From the NCBI GenBank assembly GCA_964551735.1, contig CAZKEF010000014.1, forward strand, positions 1 through 64,000: a stretch of DNA of 64,000 bases, written 5' to 3'. The notes below the pieces were generated by a model. The model saw only the letters and a program-made list of their open reading frames with translations, made no database searches and was not told the origin of the DNA. Below, piece after piece: positions 24,894 through 32,692 of this stretch. Each line of letters starts with the position of its first letter. Position 1 is the stretch's first letter. This DNA comes from DAOUAT01 sp964551735. Its GTDB lineage: Bacteria > Chloroflexota > Anaerolineae > CG2-30-64-16. A program made the translations under genes and the position numbers.

Positions 24894-26028
24894 GCGGCCA
24901 ATTCCCATACGTCAGCGACCCCGGCTTACACACCTCGACGCAGAGGCCGCAGTAACGGCAGCGCTCCTCGTCGAGGATCTGGGTGAGGGTCGGGGTCTTG
25001 GGCTTGTCGCCGCCGCCCATCTCTCGGGCATCGTAGGGGCAGAGCACCACACACAGATCGCACTTGGTGCACAGCATGGGGTCGAAGTTGAAGGTCAGGC
25101 GGCTGGTGTCCTCGACCGGATGCAGCTTGGGCAACGCCATGCCGCGCACGGCAGAAAGGTCAGCGTAGCCGTGACGGTCCAGCCACTCGCTCAGCTTCTG
25201 GCCGGTCTTGCCGAACCACTCCAGCCCGCGCAGCAGCGGCCCGGTGCAGACGCCCAGCGCGGACGCGCCCACCATGGTCATCTCCACCGCGTCCTCGGCC
25301 TGGATGATGCCGCCGGTGCCGACGATCGGCACGCCGGGGAAGCGAACCGCCAGCTCCGAGACCACGGCCTGCGCCACCGGCCGGATCGCCGCGCCCGACA
25401 TCCACGCCTTGCTGCCCGCGCCGCCGATGGTCGGCTCGCCGGTCTCGATGTCAATCTGCAGCGTCGGGCCGATGGAGTCAATCGCGGTGAAACCGGTCGC
25501 GCCGGCCTGCAACGCCGCCTCGGCCGCGGGATAGAGCTCGTCGCCCCAGTTGAAGGTCAGCTTGGCCAGGATGGGCATCTGCGGCGCTTGCTCGCGCACG
25601 CGGCGCACCAGGTCAACAATGGTCGCTTTGGTATACGCCACGCACTCGATGGCATCCACCACGCCCGTGGCCGCCACCGGCCCGGCGATGACCTCGCCTT
25701 CCTCCGGGGTGTGGCCGATGCTGGCGATCAACAGGCCGGGGTGGCCGGTCAGCGCGGGCAGCTCGACCTCGACCCAGCGCTTCCAAGTCAGATCGGCCCA
25801 CTTTTCGGTGTTGAACAGGGTGGCGCGCAGGTTGGACGAGCGCGGGACCACCATGTGGGGCGTCGGGTTGATTGCGGCCTCCAGCCGCAGCGTCTTGGTC
25901 ACCACCCCGCCCGCGCCGGCCCTGTAAGCTTCCCACAGGCCAGTCGCATCGTAGGATAGCGGCCCGGAGGCCAGGATGAACGGGGATGGCATGGTGATGC
26001 CGAAGAGGGTTGTACGTAAGTCTGCCAT
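24889..26028 (-). CDS. PreA-like flavoprotein (DHOD/DPD fold) with two 4Fe-4S clusters, altered active loop
   Basis: The 379-residue protein has an FMN barrel of the dihydroorotate/dihydropyrimidine dehydrogenase type (residues 1-300) followed by a ferredoxin domain with CTKCDLCVVLC and CRYCGLCVEVC. PreA and the C-terminal half of DPD reduce uracil or thymine. The barrel end VPIVGTGGI and GASALGVCTGPLL are typical. At the position where DPD and PreA have an S-C-P-H catalytic loop, this protein has a shorter AIECVAYTKATIV segment with no SCPH. A PreT-like partner is not in the window. ATG 26028 has GGTGGAG upstream; the longer frame runs into a family B repeat. A related but different reduction is likely. 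Confidence 0.82.
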   Translation of the reverse strand: MADLRTTLFGITMPSPFILASGPLSYDATGLWEAYRAGAGGVVTKTLRLEAAINPTPHMVVPRSSNLRATLFNTEKWADLTWKRWVEVELPALTGHPGLLIASIGHTPEEGEVIAGPVAATGVVDAIECVAYTKATIVDLVRRVREQAPQMPILAKLTFNWGDELYPAAEAALQAGATGFTAIDSIGPTLQIDIETGEPTIGGAGSKAWMSGAAIRPVAQAVVSELAVRFPGVPIVGTGGIIQAEDAVEMTMVGASALGVCTGPLLRGLEWFGKTGQKLSEWLDRHGYADLSAVRGMALPKLHPVEDTSRLTFNFDPMLCTKCDLCVVLCPYDAREMGGGDKPKTPTLTQILDEERCRYCGLCVEVCKPGSLTYGNWPR

Positions 26029-26044
26029 GATGACTCCACCGTAT

Positions 26045-26094
26045 TCTGGAATCGAGGCTTTAGCCGGTCTGACCGCCTGAAGGCTCGATTCCAT
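26045..26094. repeat. Family B palindromic repeat
   Basis: A short copy: TCTGGAATCGAGGCTTTAGC facing AAGGCTCGATTCCA, between the PreA-like and SsnA-like genes. If translated from an upstream start, it would give the same PAKASIPE peptide as the copy at 15914-15979. Confidence 0.75.
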
Positions 26095-26112
26095 TGGGCA
26101 AGCGATTTCTGC

Positions 26113-27504
26113 TCACATCTTCCACAACCGCCGCGCGGCCGCATGGGCCCTGGCCCGCAGCGCGGCTTCGTCCACGCCCAGGACCTCACCATCCCGCACG
26201 CGCCATTGGCCCGCCACCATCACGGCGCGGACATCCCGGCGGCTGCGGTAAAGCAAGAGCTGGTCGTACAGGTTCCACGTCTCGACCGGGGTCGGCAGGG
26301 TCGAGTCAATGAGCTGCAGGTCGGCCTGCCAGCCGGGGGCCAACCGGCCCACCTTCTCCAGGCCCAACGCCTGCGCGCCGCCCTCGGTCGCCAGCCGCCA
26401 CACCAGGTTCGCCGGCATGACGCGCGGGTCCTGGCGGTGCGCCTTGTGGAGCAGAAACGCGCCGCGCATCACCTCGAACATGTCGGTGATGTAGCCGTCG
26501 GAGCCCAGCCCCACCGTGACGCCGGCATCCATCAGGTCAGGCACGGGCGCGATGCCGCCGCCCACCTCGCAGTTGGAGAGCGGCATGTGGGTCACGCGCA
26601 CCCCGCGCCGCGCGATGATCGCGATCTCGGCCGGGGTGATCTGCACGCACTGCGATGCCTGCATGGCCGGCCCGGCCACGCCCAGCCGCTCGTAGTACTC
26701 GAAGGTCCGGCTGCCGAAGTGCGCCAGCGCGTGCTCCGGCTCGTAGGCGCCCTCAGACGCGTGCATGTGGACCGTCGCGCCCTCCCCTGCGGCCATCTCA
26801 AAGGCCTGGCGGATAAACTCGGCCGAGCAGGTGAAGGTGGTGTGGTAGCACATGAAGCCGGAGACAAGGCTGGAGGTTGGAGGTTGGAAGTTGGAAGCTG
26901 GAAGCTGAAGGCTGGAAGGCTCCGCCTGCCCACGGATTCCTGAATCCTGACCCCTGCTCTGCCGAAAGAACTCCAAGTTCTCGCGCAGCCCGAGCTGGCC
27001 GTTGGCTTTGCTGACCCGCTCGGTGGCTTCGAAGGAGAGGACGCCGCGGATGCCGCGGGCGCGAACGACTTCGGCCTGAGCCTGGAGGCAGCCGGGGAGC
27101 GCGTTGGGCGCCTCGGTGATATCGTAGAAGGCCGTCGTGCCCCCGCGCAGCATCATGGCCAGGTTCAGGTCGGTGGCGGCGCAGATCATCTCGTGGTCGA
27201 GCCGATCCTCCACCAGCGGCCACCAGAAGTCGGCCAGGAAGGGCCAGAAGCCGGACGGCGCCTTGTGCAGCGGGACGCCGTGGGCCAGCACGCCGTAGAG
27301 GTGCGTGTGCGCGTCCACGAAGCCCGGCGACAGGGTCTGGCCAGCCGCATCCACGATCTCATCGTCCGGGTGCGCGGCTCGCAGTTCGGCATTGGGCGCG
27401 ACCGCAGCGATCTGATCGCCGACCACGCGCACGCCCCACCCTTGCTTCGGCTGCTCCCCGGGGGTGGCGATGAGGAAGTCGGGAAGAATGAGTGTACTTT
27501 TCAT
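26113..27504 (-). CDS. SsnA-like amidohydrolase (aminohydrolase/deaminase)
   Basis: The 463-residue enzyme belongs to the TRZ/ATZ-type metal hydrolases. Ligands are in FVDAHTHLYG (HxH), VHMHASEGAY and GLGSDGYITDMFEVMR (Asp). The DGYITDMFE form resembles SsnA, a protein of anaerobic purine/ureide gene sets thought to act as a deaminase. Around residues 180-215 the frame contains a low-complexity insert (SLQLPASNFQPPTSS and DSGIRGQAEP) that comes from a 7-nt tandem array at 26868-26960. The insert lies between two conserved blocks, so the core fold may tolerate it as a surface loop. The gene precedes PreA in the transcript. Confidence 0.85.
   Translation of the reverse strand: MKSTLILPDFLIATPGEQPKQGWGVRVVGDQIAAVAPNAELRAAHPDDEIVDAAGQTLSPGFVDAHTHLYGVLAHGVPLHKAPSGFWPFLADFWWPLVEDRLDHEMICAATDLNLAMMLRGGTTAFYDITEAPNALPGCLQAQAEVVRARGIRGVLSFEATERVSKANGQLGLRENLEFFRQSRGQDSGIRGQAEPSSLQLPASNFQPPTSSLVSGFMCYHTTFTCSAEFIRQAFEMAAGEGATVHMHASEGAYEPEHALAHFGSRTFEYYERLGVAGPAMQASQCVQITPAEIAIIARRGVRVTHMPLSNCEVGGGIAPVPDLMDAGVTVGLGSDGYITDMFEVMRGAFLLHKAHRQDPRVMPANLVWRLATEGGAQALGLEKVGRLAPGWQADLQLIDSTLPTPVETWNLYDQLLLYRSRRDVRAVMVAGQWRVRDGEVLGVDEAALRARAHAAARRLWKM
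26868..26960. repeat. Heptanucleotide array inside the SsnA-like gene
   Basis: Units such as GGAGGTT, GGAAGTT, GGAAGCT and GGAAGGC repeat with period 7, followed by TCCTGAA/TCCTGAC units. Translated in frame as a Ser/Pro/Gln-rich loop. Confidence 0.75.
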
Positions 27505-27517
27505 GCGTTGCCTCTGG

Positions 27518-27578
27518 TGATTGGTAGACAGGGAAACAAGGAAACAAGGGCCTTGTTTCCTTGTCTACTCGTCTACTT
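27518..27578. repeat. Low-complexity inverted repeat between hydrolase genes
   Basis: GTAGACAGGGAAACAAGG faces CCTTGTTTCCTTGTCTAC, a near-perfect palindrome of the tandem-array type. It lies just before the SsnA-like start and overlaps the end of the dihydropyrimidinase-like gene. Confidence 0.55.
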
Positions 27579-28973
27579 ATGTCCCCGCACCAAGAACCTC
27601 CCACCGCCCTGCTCGCCCACGAACTGACCATCGCGGGCGATAACGCGGCCCCGGAGCATGGTGAGCACGGGATAGCCCCTGAGCTGGCAGCCCTCGTAGG
27701 GGGTATAGTCGCAGTTTTCGTGCAGGACGGCGCGGGAGAGCGTGACTTCGTGGTTGGGGTCGAAGATCACCACATCGGCATCCGCGCCCACGGTCAGGCT
27801 GCCTTTGCGGCCGGCCAGGCCGAAGATGCGCGCCGGCGCGGTGCAGCAGACCTCGACCCAGCGCTCCAGCGTCAGCCGGCCCGCGCCGACGCCGTAGGTG
27901 TAGAGCAGCGCCAGACGGCCCTCGATGCCAGGCATGCCGCCGGGGATGCGGTTGAAGGGCGGGGGCGCATCAGGCTGGCCCAGGTCCTTCTGGCCGGCGT
28001 AGAAGAACGGGCAATGGTCGGTCCCGATGGTGCTGAGGGCATCGGCCGCCAGGCGCGCCCAGAGCACAGCCTGGTCCTCAGCCGTGCGCAGCGGCGGCGA
28101 GCAGACGAACTTCGCGCCCTCGAAGCCGGGCCGGTCGTACTCGGCGTCGGTCAGCACCAGGTATTGCGGGCAGGTCTCGCCGTAGACGGCCTGGCCGCGG
28201 GCGCGCGCCCGCGCGATCGCATCCGCGCCGCGGCCCGTGGAGGTATGCACGACGTAGATGGGGCAGCCTGCCACCTCGCCCAACGCCAGCACCCGTTCGA
28301 CCGCCTCAGCCTCGATCGCGGCCGGCCGCGAGCGGGGATGGTAGCACGGGGCCGTGTGCCCGGCGTCCAGCAGCCGCTTGCGCAAAAAGGCGATGCCCGC
28401 GTCGTTCTCCGCATGGGTCAGGACGATGCCGCCCGCCTCCCCCACCGCGGCCATCCCCGCCACCAACTGGTCGTCGGTCAGCTTGAAGCCGTAAGTGGTG
28501 TAGACCTTGAACGTCGTCACACCGGCCGCGATCACGTCGGGGATCTCGGCCAGGGTCGCTGGCGCCGCGTCAAGCAGGGTCATGTGCAGGCCGTAGTCAA
28601 TGACCGCCTTGCCTTCCGCTTCGGCGCGGCGCGCGGCGAGGGCTGCGCGTAGGGGCGAGGTGACCTCGCTCCTGCGCGCACTGACAGGCTCCGGCTCCAC
28701 GAAATCAATCACCGTGGTCGTGCCGCCGCACGCGGCCGCGACCGTGCCGGTGTACCAGTCATCGCTGGATGTCACCGCGCCGGCCGGCATCTGCAAATGG
28801 ACGTGCGGGTCAATCGCGCCGGGGATCACCAGCTTGCCGGTCGCGTCAATCTCCTCCCGGCCGCGCAGGTCGGGGCCAATGGCCGTGATCCGTTCGCCGG
28901 TGATGCCAAGGTCGGCATGGATGACGCCATCGGGGGTTACGAGGGCGCCGTTGCGGATTACTGTGTCGTACAT
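27573..28973 (-). CDS. Dihydropyrimidinase/hydantoinase-like cyclic amidohydrolase (HyuA/DHPase type)
   Basis: The 466-residue enzyme opens cyclic amides such as dihydropyrimidines and hydantoins. The binuclear metal site is seen in GAIDPHVHLQ (HxH), the carboxylated Lys in TTFKVYTTYG (about residue 153), His in VLTHAEND and IYVVHTSTG, and Asp in STIGTDHCPFF. Length and motif order match D-hydantoinase/DHPase. It sits between an M20 hydrolase and the SsnA-like gene, in the order expected for deaminate, open ring, hydrolyse. No strong ribosome site is visible before the ATG. Confidence 0.9.
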   Translation of the reverse strand: MYDTVIRNGALVTPDGVIHADLGITGERITAIGPDLRGREEIDATGKLVIPGAIDPHVHLQMPAGAVTSSDDWYTGTVAAACGGTTTVIDFVEPEPVSARRSEVTSPLRAALAARRAEAEGKAVIDYGLHMTLLDAAPATLAEIPDVIAAGVTTFKVYTTYGFKLTDDQLVAGMAAVGEAGGIVLTHAENDAGIAFLRKRLLDAGHTAPCYHPRSRPAAIEAEAVERVLALGEVAGCPIYVVHTSTGRGADAIARARARGQAVYGETCPQYLVLTDAEYDRPGFEGAKFVCSPPLRTAEDQAVLWARLAADALSTIGTDHCPFFYAGQKDLGQPDAPPPFNRIPGGMPGIEGRLALLYTYGVGAGRLTLERWVEVCCTAPARIFGLAGRKGSLTVGADADVVIFDPNHEVTLSRAVLHENCDYTPYEGCQLRGYPVLTMLRGRVIARDGQFVGEQGGGRFLVRGHK

Positions 28974-29000
28974 TATGTTATCCTATTCTAGAAACAAGTA

Positions 29001-29155
29001 AGCATCCTGAGCGGGTTTACAAGTCAAGGCGCTTAACGAAAAAAGGCCAGTCGAAGAGCCTGCCCTGAGCTTGTCGAAGTGATGCGGCCTTCCCTGAGTG
29101 ACCGCTCCGCACCCTTCGACTACGGGCTGCGACCCTCCGCTCAGGGTGCTCCGCT
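29001..29155. repeat. Family C dispersed element, copy 2 (inverted relative to 19306-19444)
   Basis: Read on the minus strand it begins AGCGGAGCACCCTGAGCGGA and ends ACCCGCTCAGGATGCT, matching copy 1 over its full length with small indels. Confidence 0.75.
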
Positions 29156-29166
29156 GCTCTTTCATC

Positions 29167-29248
29167 AATCGAGGCTGTGCAAAGCCTCCTTTAGGATCGG
29201 CCGGTTTCTCGCGTCAACCACCTGACCGGCTAAAGCCTCGATTCCAGA
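29167..29248. repeat. Family B palindromic repeat
   Basis: Left arm ATCGAGGCTGTGCAAAGCCT with an extra internal block, right arm ACCGGCTAAAGCCTCGATTC. It ends at the stop codon of the adjacent M20 gene. Confidence 0.75.
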
Positions 29249-30463
29249 CTATTCCCCAGCGTAGATCAACGGAAACAGCGCGTAGAACTCAGCGGCCTTG
29301 CGCAGCTTGGTCAGACTCACCTGGTCGTTGGCCGCGTGGACGTACTGCTCCTCCTCCGGCCCGAAGCCCAGGGTGGGGATGCCGGCCGCGCCGGCCGAGT
29401 AGGTCCCATCGGTGGAGAAGCGCCAGACATCCACCGGCGCGGGCTGACCCCACAGCGCCCGGCACGTCGCCTGGCCCGCAGCCAGCAGCGGATCGTCCTC
29501 CGGCAACAGCCAGCCGGGGTAGAAGCTCGGCCCGTCCAGCCGCAGCCCGGTGTGCGTCAGCACCGGCTGATCGGGGATGCGCGCGGTGGCGCCCAGCGGC
29601 TCGACGGCCGCCCGGATGCCGGCCAGCACCCCTTCCGGCGTCTCACCGGGGGTCAGCCGGCGGTCCACAGCCACCTCGCACCACGCCGGCACCGAGTTGG
29701 GCGTGTGCGGACCTTCGATCAAGGAGATCACCTGCGTGCCGCGGCCGAAGATGCGATCAACGGGCAGGCCGGCGTTCATGGCTTCCAGCGCGGCGATCAC
29801 CGGCAGCATTTTGAGGATGGCGCTCTCGCCCAGGTGGGGCTGGCTGGCGTGCGCGGCCCGGCCTTCGGTGCGCACGCGGACCTCGCAGCGGCCGCGCTGC
29901 CCGCGGCGCAGGGTCAGGTCGGTCGCTTCGGCCAGCAGCACGATCTCCGGCCGCAGGCCGTCGCGTTCGACCAGGGCGCGCAGGGCAAAGCCCTCGGCGT
30001 CTTCTTCCAGGGTTGCGCCCATGATGACCACAGAAGTCGGGGTTCTGCGGAGAACCCCGACTTCTTCGTCCAATGCCTTAAGAATCGCCGCGCCGTAAAC
30101 GATCGCCGCGACCCCGCCCTTGCAGTCGGACGCGCCCAGGCCGAACATCGCATCGCCTTCGACGACGGGCTCCAGCGGCGGGTGCGGCCACTCACGCTCG
30201 TCGGCCACCTCGTTGGTGTCCAGGTGCGCGTCGTAGAGGATGACCCGCGGCCCGCGGCCGATGCGGCCCAGCGCGTTGCCGGCCGAGTCCGTCCAAACCT
30301 CGTCGCAGCCGATGGCGCGCAGCTCTTGCAGCATGCGCTCGACCGCCGGGCCTTCCTGGCCGGTGTAGGAGCGGATGCGGATCAGGTCGGCCAGAAAGCG
30401 GTCCCGGCGTTCGGTCATTTGGCGGGAAAGGGTATTGATACGATTAACAAGTTCAGACTGCAT
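29249..30463 (-). CDS. M20-family metallohydrolase, YgeY-like (2)
   Basis: The 404-residue paralogue of the M20 enzyme at 23616-24773 has the metal and catalytic residues in LYDAHLDTNEV, GLGASDCKGG, ATLEEDAEG and LAEATDLTLRRG. RGQRGRCEVRVRTEG matches the YgeY-like block. Relative to its paralogue it has about ten extra residues (VGVLRRTPTS) before VVIMGATLEE, encoded by a perfect 14-bp-arm palindrome at 30033-30064. ATG 30463 is preferred; the longer frame is repeat DNA. It could hydrolyse the carbamoyl- or acyl-amino acid made by the upstream cyclic amidohydrolase. Confidence 0.85.
   Translation of the reverse strand: MQSELVNRINTLSRQMTERRDRFLADLIRIRSYTGQEGPAVERMLQELRAIGCDEVWTDSAGNALGRIGRGPRVILYDAHLDTNEVADEREWPHPPLEPVVEGDAMFGLGASDCKGGVAAIVYGAAILKALDEEVGVLRRTPTSVVIMGATLEEDAEGFALRALVERDGLRPEIVLLAEATDLTLRRGQRGRCEVRVRTEGRAAHASQPHLGESAILKMLPVIAALEAMNAGLPVDRIFGRGTQVISLIEGPHTPNSVPAWCEVAVDRRLTPGETPEGVLAGIRAAVEPLGATARIPDQPVLTHTGLRLDGPSFYPGWLLPEDDPLLAAGQATCRALWGQPAPVDVWRFSTDGTYSAGAAGIPTLGFGPEEEQYVHAANDQVSLTKLRKAAEFYALFPLIYAGE
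30033..30064. repeat. Family E perfect palindrome inside the M20 gene
   Basis: Arms GAAGTCGGGGTTCT and AGAACCCCGACTTC pair perfectly around a GCGG loop. The 32-nt unit is translated in frame as a short loop absent from the paralogue. Confidence 0.85.
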
Positions 30464-30475
30464 CTCGATCCAACC

Positions 30476-30539
30476 CTGGATTCGAGGCTTCAGCCGGTTG
30501 GGTCCTCTGAGTGCCAGACCGCCTAAAGGCTCGATTCCG
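30476..30539. repeat. Family B palindromic repeat
   Basis: Left arm CTGGATTCGAGGCTTCAGCC, right arm CCGCCTAAAGGCTCGATTCC, between the M20 and amidohydrolase genes. Confidence 0.75.
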
Positions 30540-30559
30540 CGAATATCTGCACACAAAAC

Positions 30560-31918
30560 CTAATCTACCACAACCCCCGCGCGCTCAAACAGCCGCGCAC
30601 ACGCTACCCGCGCGCGATCCAGCAGCGCGGCCTCGTCCACGACCAGGATGCGTTTGCCCCGCATCAGCACGCGACCGTCCACGATCACCGTGTCCACATC
30701 GCGCGCGGCCAGGTTGTAGACCAGCGCGGAGACCGGCTTATGCACCGGCATCGCCAGCGGGGTGTTGAGGTCGGCCAGCACCACGTCGGCCTTCTTGCCA
30801 ACCTCCAACGAGCCGATGAGCGCAGGCTGGCCGAAGGCCCGGCTGCCGCCGCGGCAGGCCATCCAGAGCGCATCTTCGGGGAGCAGGATCATGGCGTTGA
30901 GCGAGTTGACTTTATGTAAAAGGCATGTCGTTTTCAGAACTTCCATCATGTCCTGGTTATTGTTGCTGCCGGGACCGTCGGTCGCCAAAGCCACCGGGAT
31001 GCCGCGCCGGTGCATTTCGGGCACGCGAGCCACACCGGAGGCCAGGTACATGTTGGAGACGGGACAGTGGACGATCACCGCGCCGGACTCTTCGATCAGG
31101 TCGAGCTCGTGGTCGCTGAGCCAGACGCTGTGGACGAGCTGCACGTCTGGCCCCAGGGCGCCCAGCGAACGCAGCCACTCGATGTGGCGCATGCCGCGCG
31201 AGGCCAGCTCCATCTCAACCTCCGTGCGGGTTTCGGCCACATGGATGTGGGTTCCCACGCCCCACTGAGCGGCCAGCGCTCGCGTGCGGTGCATGGCCGC
31301 ATCGGAGCAACCCCAGGGGATCAGCGGGCCGAACTCCAGACGCAGCCGGCCGGCCGCCTGGCCGTGCCAGCGGTCGTGCAGCCGGCGCATCTCCGCCTCG
31401 ATCTGCTCCGGGGTTTCCTGGAAGGCCGGGTGGTAGTTCATGTCGGCCCAGCCGCGCGCGTTGAGGAAGCGGACGCCGCTCTCTTCGGCCGCCCGGAAGA
31501 CCCCGTCATCGTTGCCCGGCTCGGTGTGGATGTACTGATGGTCAATGACGCTGGTCGCGCCGCCCCGGATATTCTCCACCAGGCCGAGCATGGCCGCCAG
31601 ATACGCGTCCTCCTCGGTCAACGCCTGGGCCACCGGCCAAATGGCGGCCTTCAGCCAGTCCAACAGCGGCTTGTCGTCCGCCAGGCCGCGGATGAAGGTC
31701 TGGAACAGATGGGTGTGCGCGTTCACCATGCCGGGCATGACGGCCATGAGGCTGGCGTCAATGACCTCGGTCGCGCGGGCGCGCACGTCGGCCGGGGCCA
31801 CGCCGGGGCCCACCGCGGCGATCCGGTCATTTTGCAGCAAGACGTAGCCGGGGTTGTAGACGTGCTGGGCGTCATCTACGGTGATGACGGCGCCGTTTTC
31901 AATCAGGATAGTAGTCAA
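30560..31918 (-). CDS. TRZ/ATZ-family amidohydrolase (deaminase-like; 8-oxoguanine/atrazine hydrolase group)
   Basis: The 452-residue enzyme has MVNAHTHLFQT (HxH), HIHVAETRTE, LVHSVWLSD and ALATDGPGSNNNQDMME (Asp), the mononuclear-metal pattern of aminohydrolases that deaminate heterocycles. The NNNQDMM form is found in 8-oxoguanine deaminase and related proteins. I chose a TTG start at 31918 because GGAGG lies 5 nt upstream and the product begins with the usual TILIENG; an ATG 42 nt further up is possible. A paralogue at 49105-50553 aligns well and serves as an internal control for a repeat insertion there. A purine-like substrate is likely, not proven. Confidence 0.85.
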   Translation of the reverse strand: MTTILIENGAVITVDDAQHVYNPGYVLLQNDRIAAVGPGVAPADVRARATEVIDASLMAVMPGMVNAHTHLFQTFIRGLADDKPLLDWLKAAIWPVAQALTEEDAYLAAMLGLVENIRGGATSVIDHQYIHTEPGNDDGVFRAAEESGVRFLNARGWADMNYHPAFQETPEQIEAEMRRLHDRWHGQAAGRLRLEFGPLIPWGCSDAAMHRTRALAAQWGVGTHIHVAETRTEVEMELASRGMRHIEWLRSLGALGPDVQLVHSVWLSDHELDLIEESGAVIVHCPVSNMYLASGVARVPEMHRRGIPVALATDGPGSNNNQDMMEVLKTTCLLHKVNSLNAMILLPEDALWMACRGGSRAFGQPALIGSLEVGKKADVVLADLNTPLAMPVHKPVSALVYNLAARDVDTVIVDGRVLMRGKRILVVDEAALLDRARVACARLFERAGVVVD

Positions 31919-31961
31919 AAACGCCTCCAATAAATTCGACTTCGACAACCTGGAAAACAAC

Positions 31962-32048
31962 TCTGGAATGGAGGCTGTGTGAAGCCTCCTTCAGGATTAG
32001 CCGGGCACTTGCGGTAACTGTACACACCGGCTGAAGCCTCGATTCCGG
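31962..32048. repeat. Family B palindromic repeat (long form)
   Basis: Left arm TCTGGAATGGAGGCTGTGTG with an inserted block, right arm CCGGCTGAAGCCTCGATTCC, directly between the amidohydrolase and regulator genes. Confidence 0.75.
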
Positions 32049-32054
32049 ATTATG

Positions 32055-32603
32055 TTACAGCACCGGCGGTACAATTGTACAGATCACGACCGCATCCTGG
32101 TCTCCCTCGCAGGCGAACTCCCGCAGAAGGTTGCCATTATAGTAAATGCTATCGTGTCGGTTCAGCGTGTAGGTCACGCCATCCAAGTTGATGGTCAGGC
32201 GGCCCTCCAGAACGAACAGCATCTGCTCGTTGGGCTGGGTCAAGGGTGGGGTCGCCCGCCGCGCACCGGGCGCCAGCCGGATGAGCACTGCCATCATCTG
32301 GCCGGTCCCGGTAGGGGTCAGCAGCTCATAAGCCAGGTGCGAGTCGGGGAACGAGAGCTGGCGCCGGGCGCCGGCTCGCACCACCGGCTCGCTGACCGCG
32401 TTATCCAGAAAATGAAACATCGGCACGTGCAACGCCATCGCAATAGTCTGCAAGGCATCGAGTGATGGCGTGATCTGCTGGTTCTCGACCCGGCTCAGAT
32501 AGCCCGCGGTCATGCCGATGCGCTCGGCCAGATCGCGCAGCGTAAGATCTTGTTCCTGGCGGCGGCGACGGATGCGCTCACCGACAACCTGGCTGACGAC
32601 CAT
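32055..32603 (-). CDS. XRE-family transcriptional regulator with C-terminal cupin domain
   Basis: The 182-residue protein has an N-terminal helix-turn-helix (about residues 8-62; LTLRDLAERIGMTAGYLSR then VENQQITPSL) and a C-terminal cupin barrel (PNEQMLFVLEGRLTINLDG). XRE-cupin proteins such as PuuR or SutR sense small metabolites. It lies inside the long catabolic run, between the amidohydrolase and the 2-hydroxyacid dehydrogenase, and is the only DNA-binding protein in that run, so it is the likely local regulator. Confidence 0.88.
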   Translation of the reverse strand: MVVSQVVGERIRRRRQEQDLTLRDLAERIGMTAGYLSRVENQQITPSLDALQTIAMALHVPMFHFLDNAVSEPVVRAGARRQLSFPDSHLAYELLTPTGTGQMMAVLIRLAPGARRATPPLTQPNEQMLFVLEGRLTINLDGVTYTLNRHDSIYYNGNLLREFACEGDQDAVVICTIVPPVL

Positions 32604-32623
32604 AGACCACCGGTCCTATCGTT

Positions 32624-32689
32624 TTCCAGCGTCAAGGCTTTGGCCGGTCACGCTCCAAAAGCAGCAAACCGGCTATAGCCTCGACTCCG
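32624..32689. repeat. Family B palindromic repeat (diverged)
   Basis: Left arm TTCCAGCGTCAAGGCTTTGG, right arm CCGGCTATAGCCTCGACTCC, between the dehydrogenase and XRE-cupin genes. Confidence 0.65.
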
Positions 32690-32692
32690 ACG

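Larger units (their letters stand above)
28974..29248. other. Intergenic region with family C and family B repeats
   Basis: The 275-nt gap is almost entirely repeat: family C at 29001-29155 and family B at 29167-29248. No gene is seen. Confidence 0.6.
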
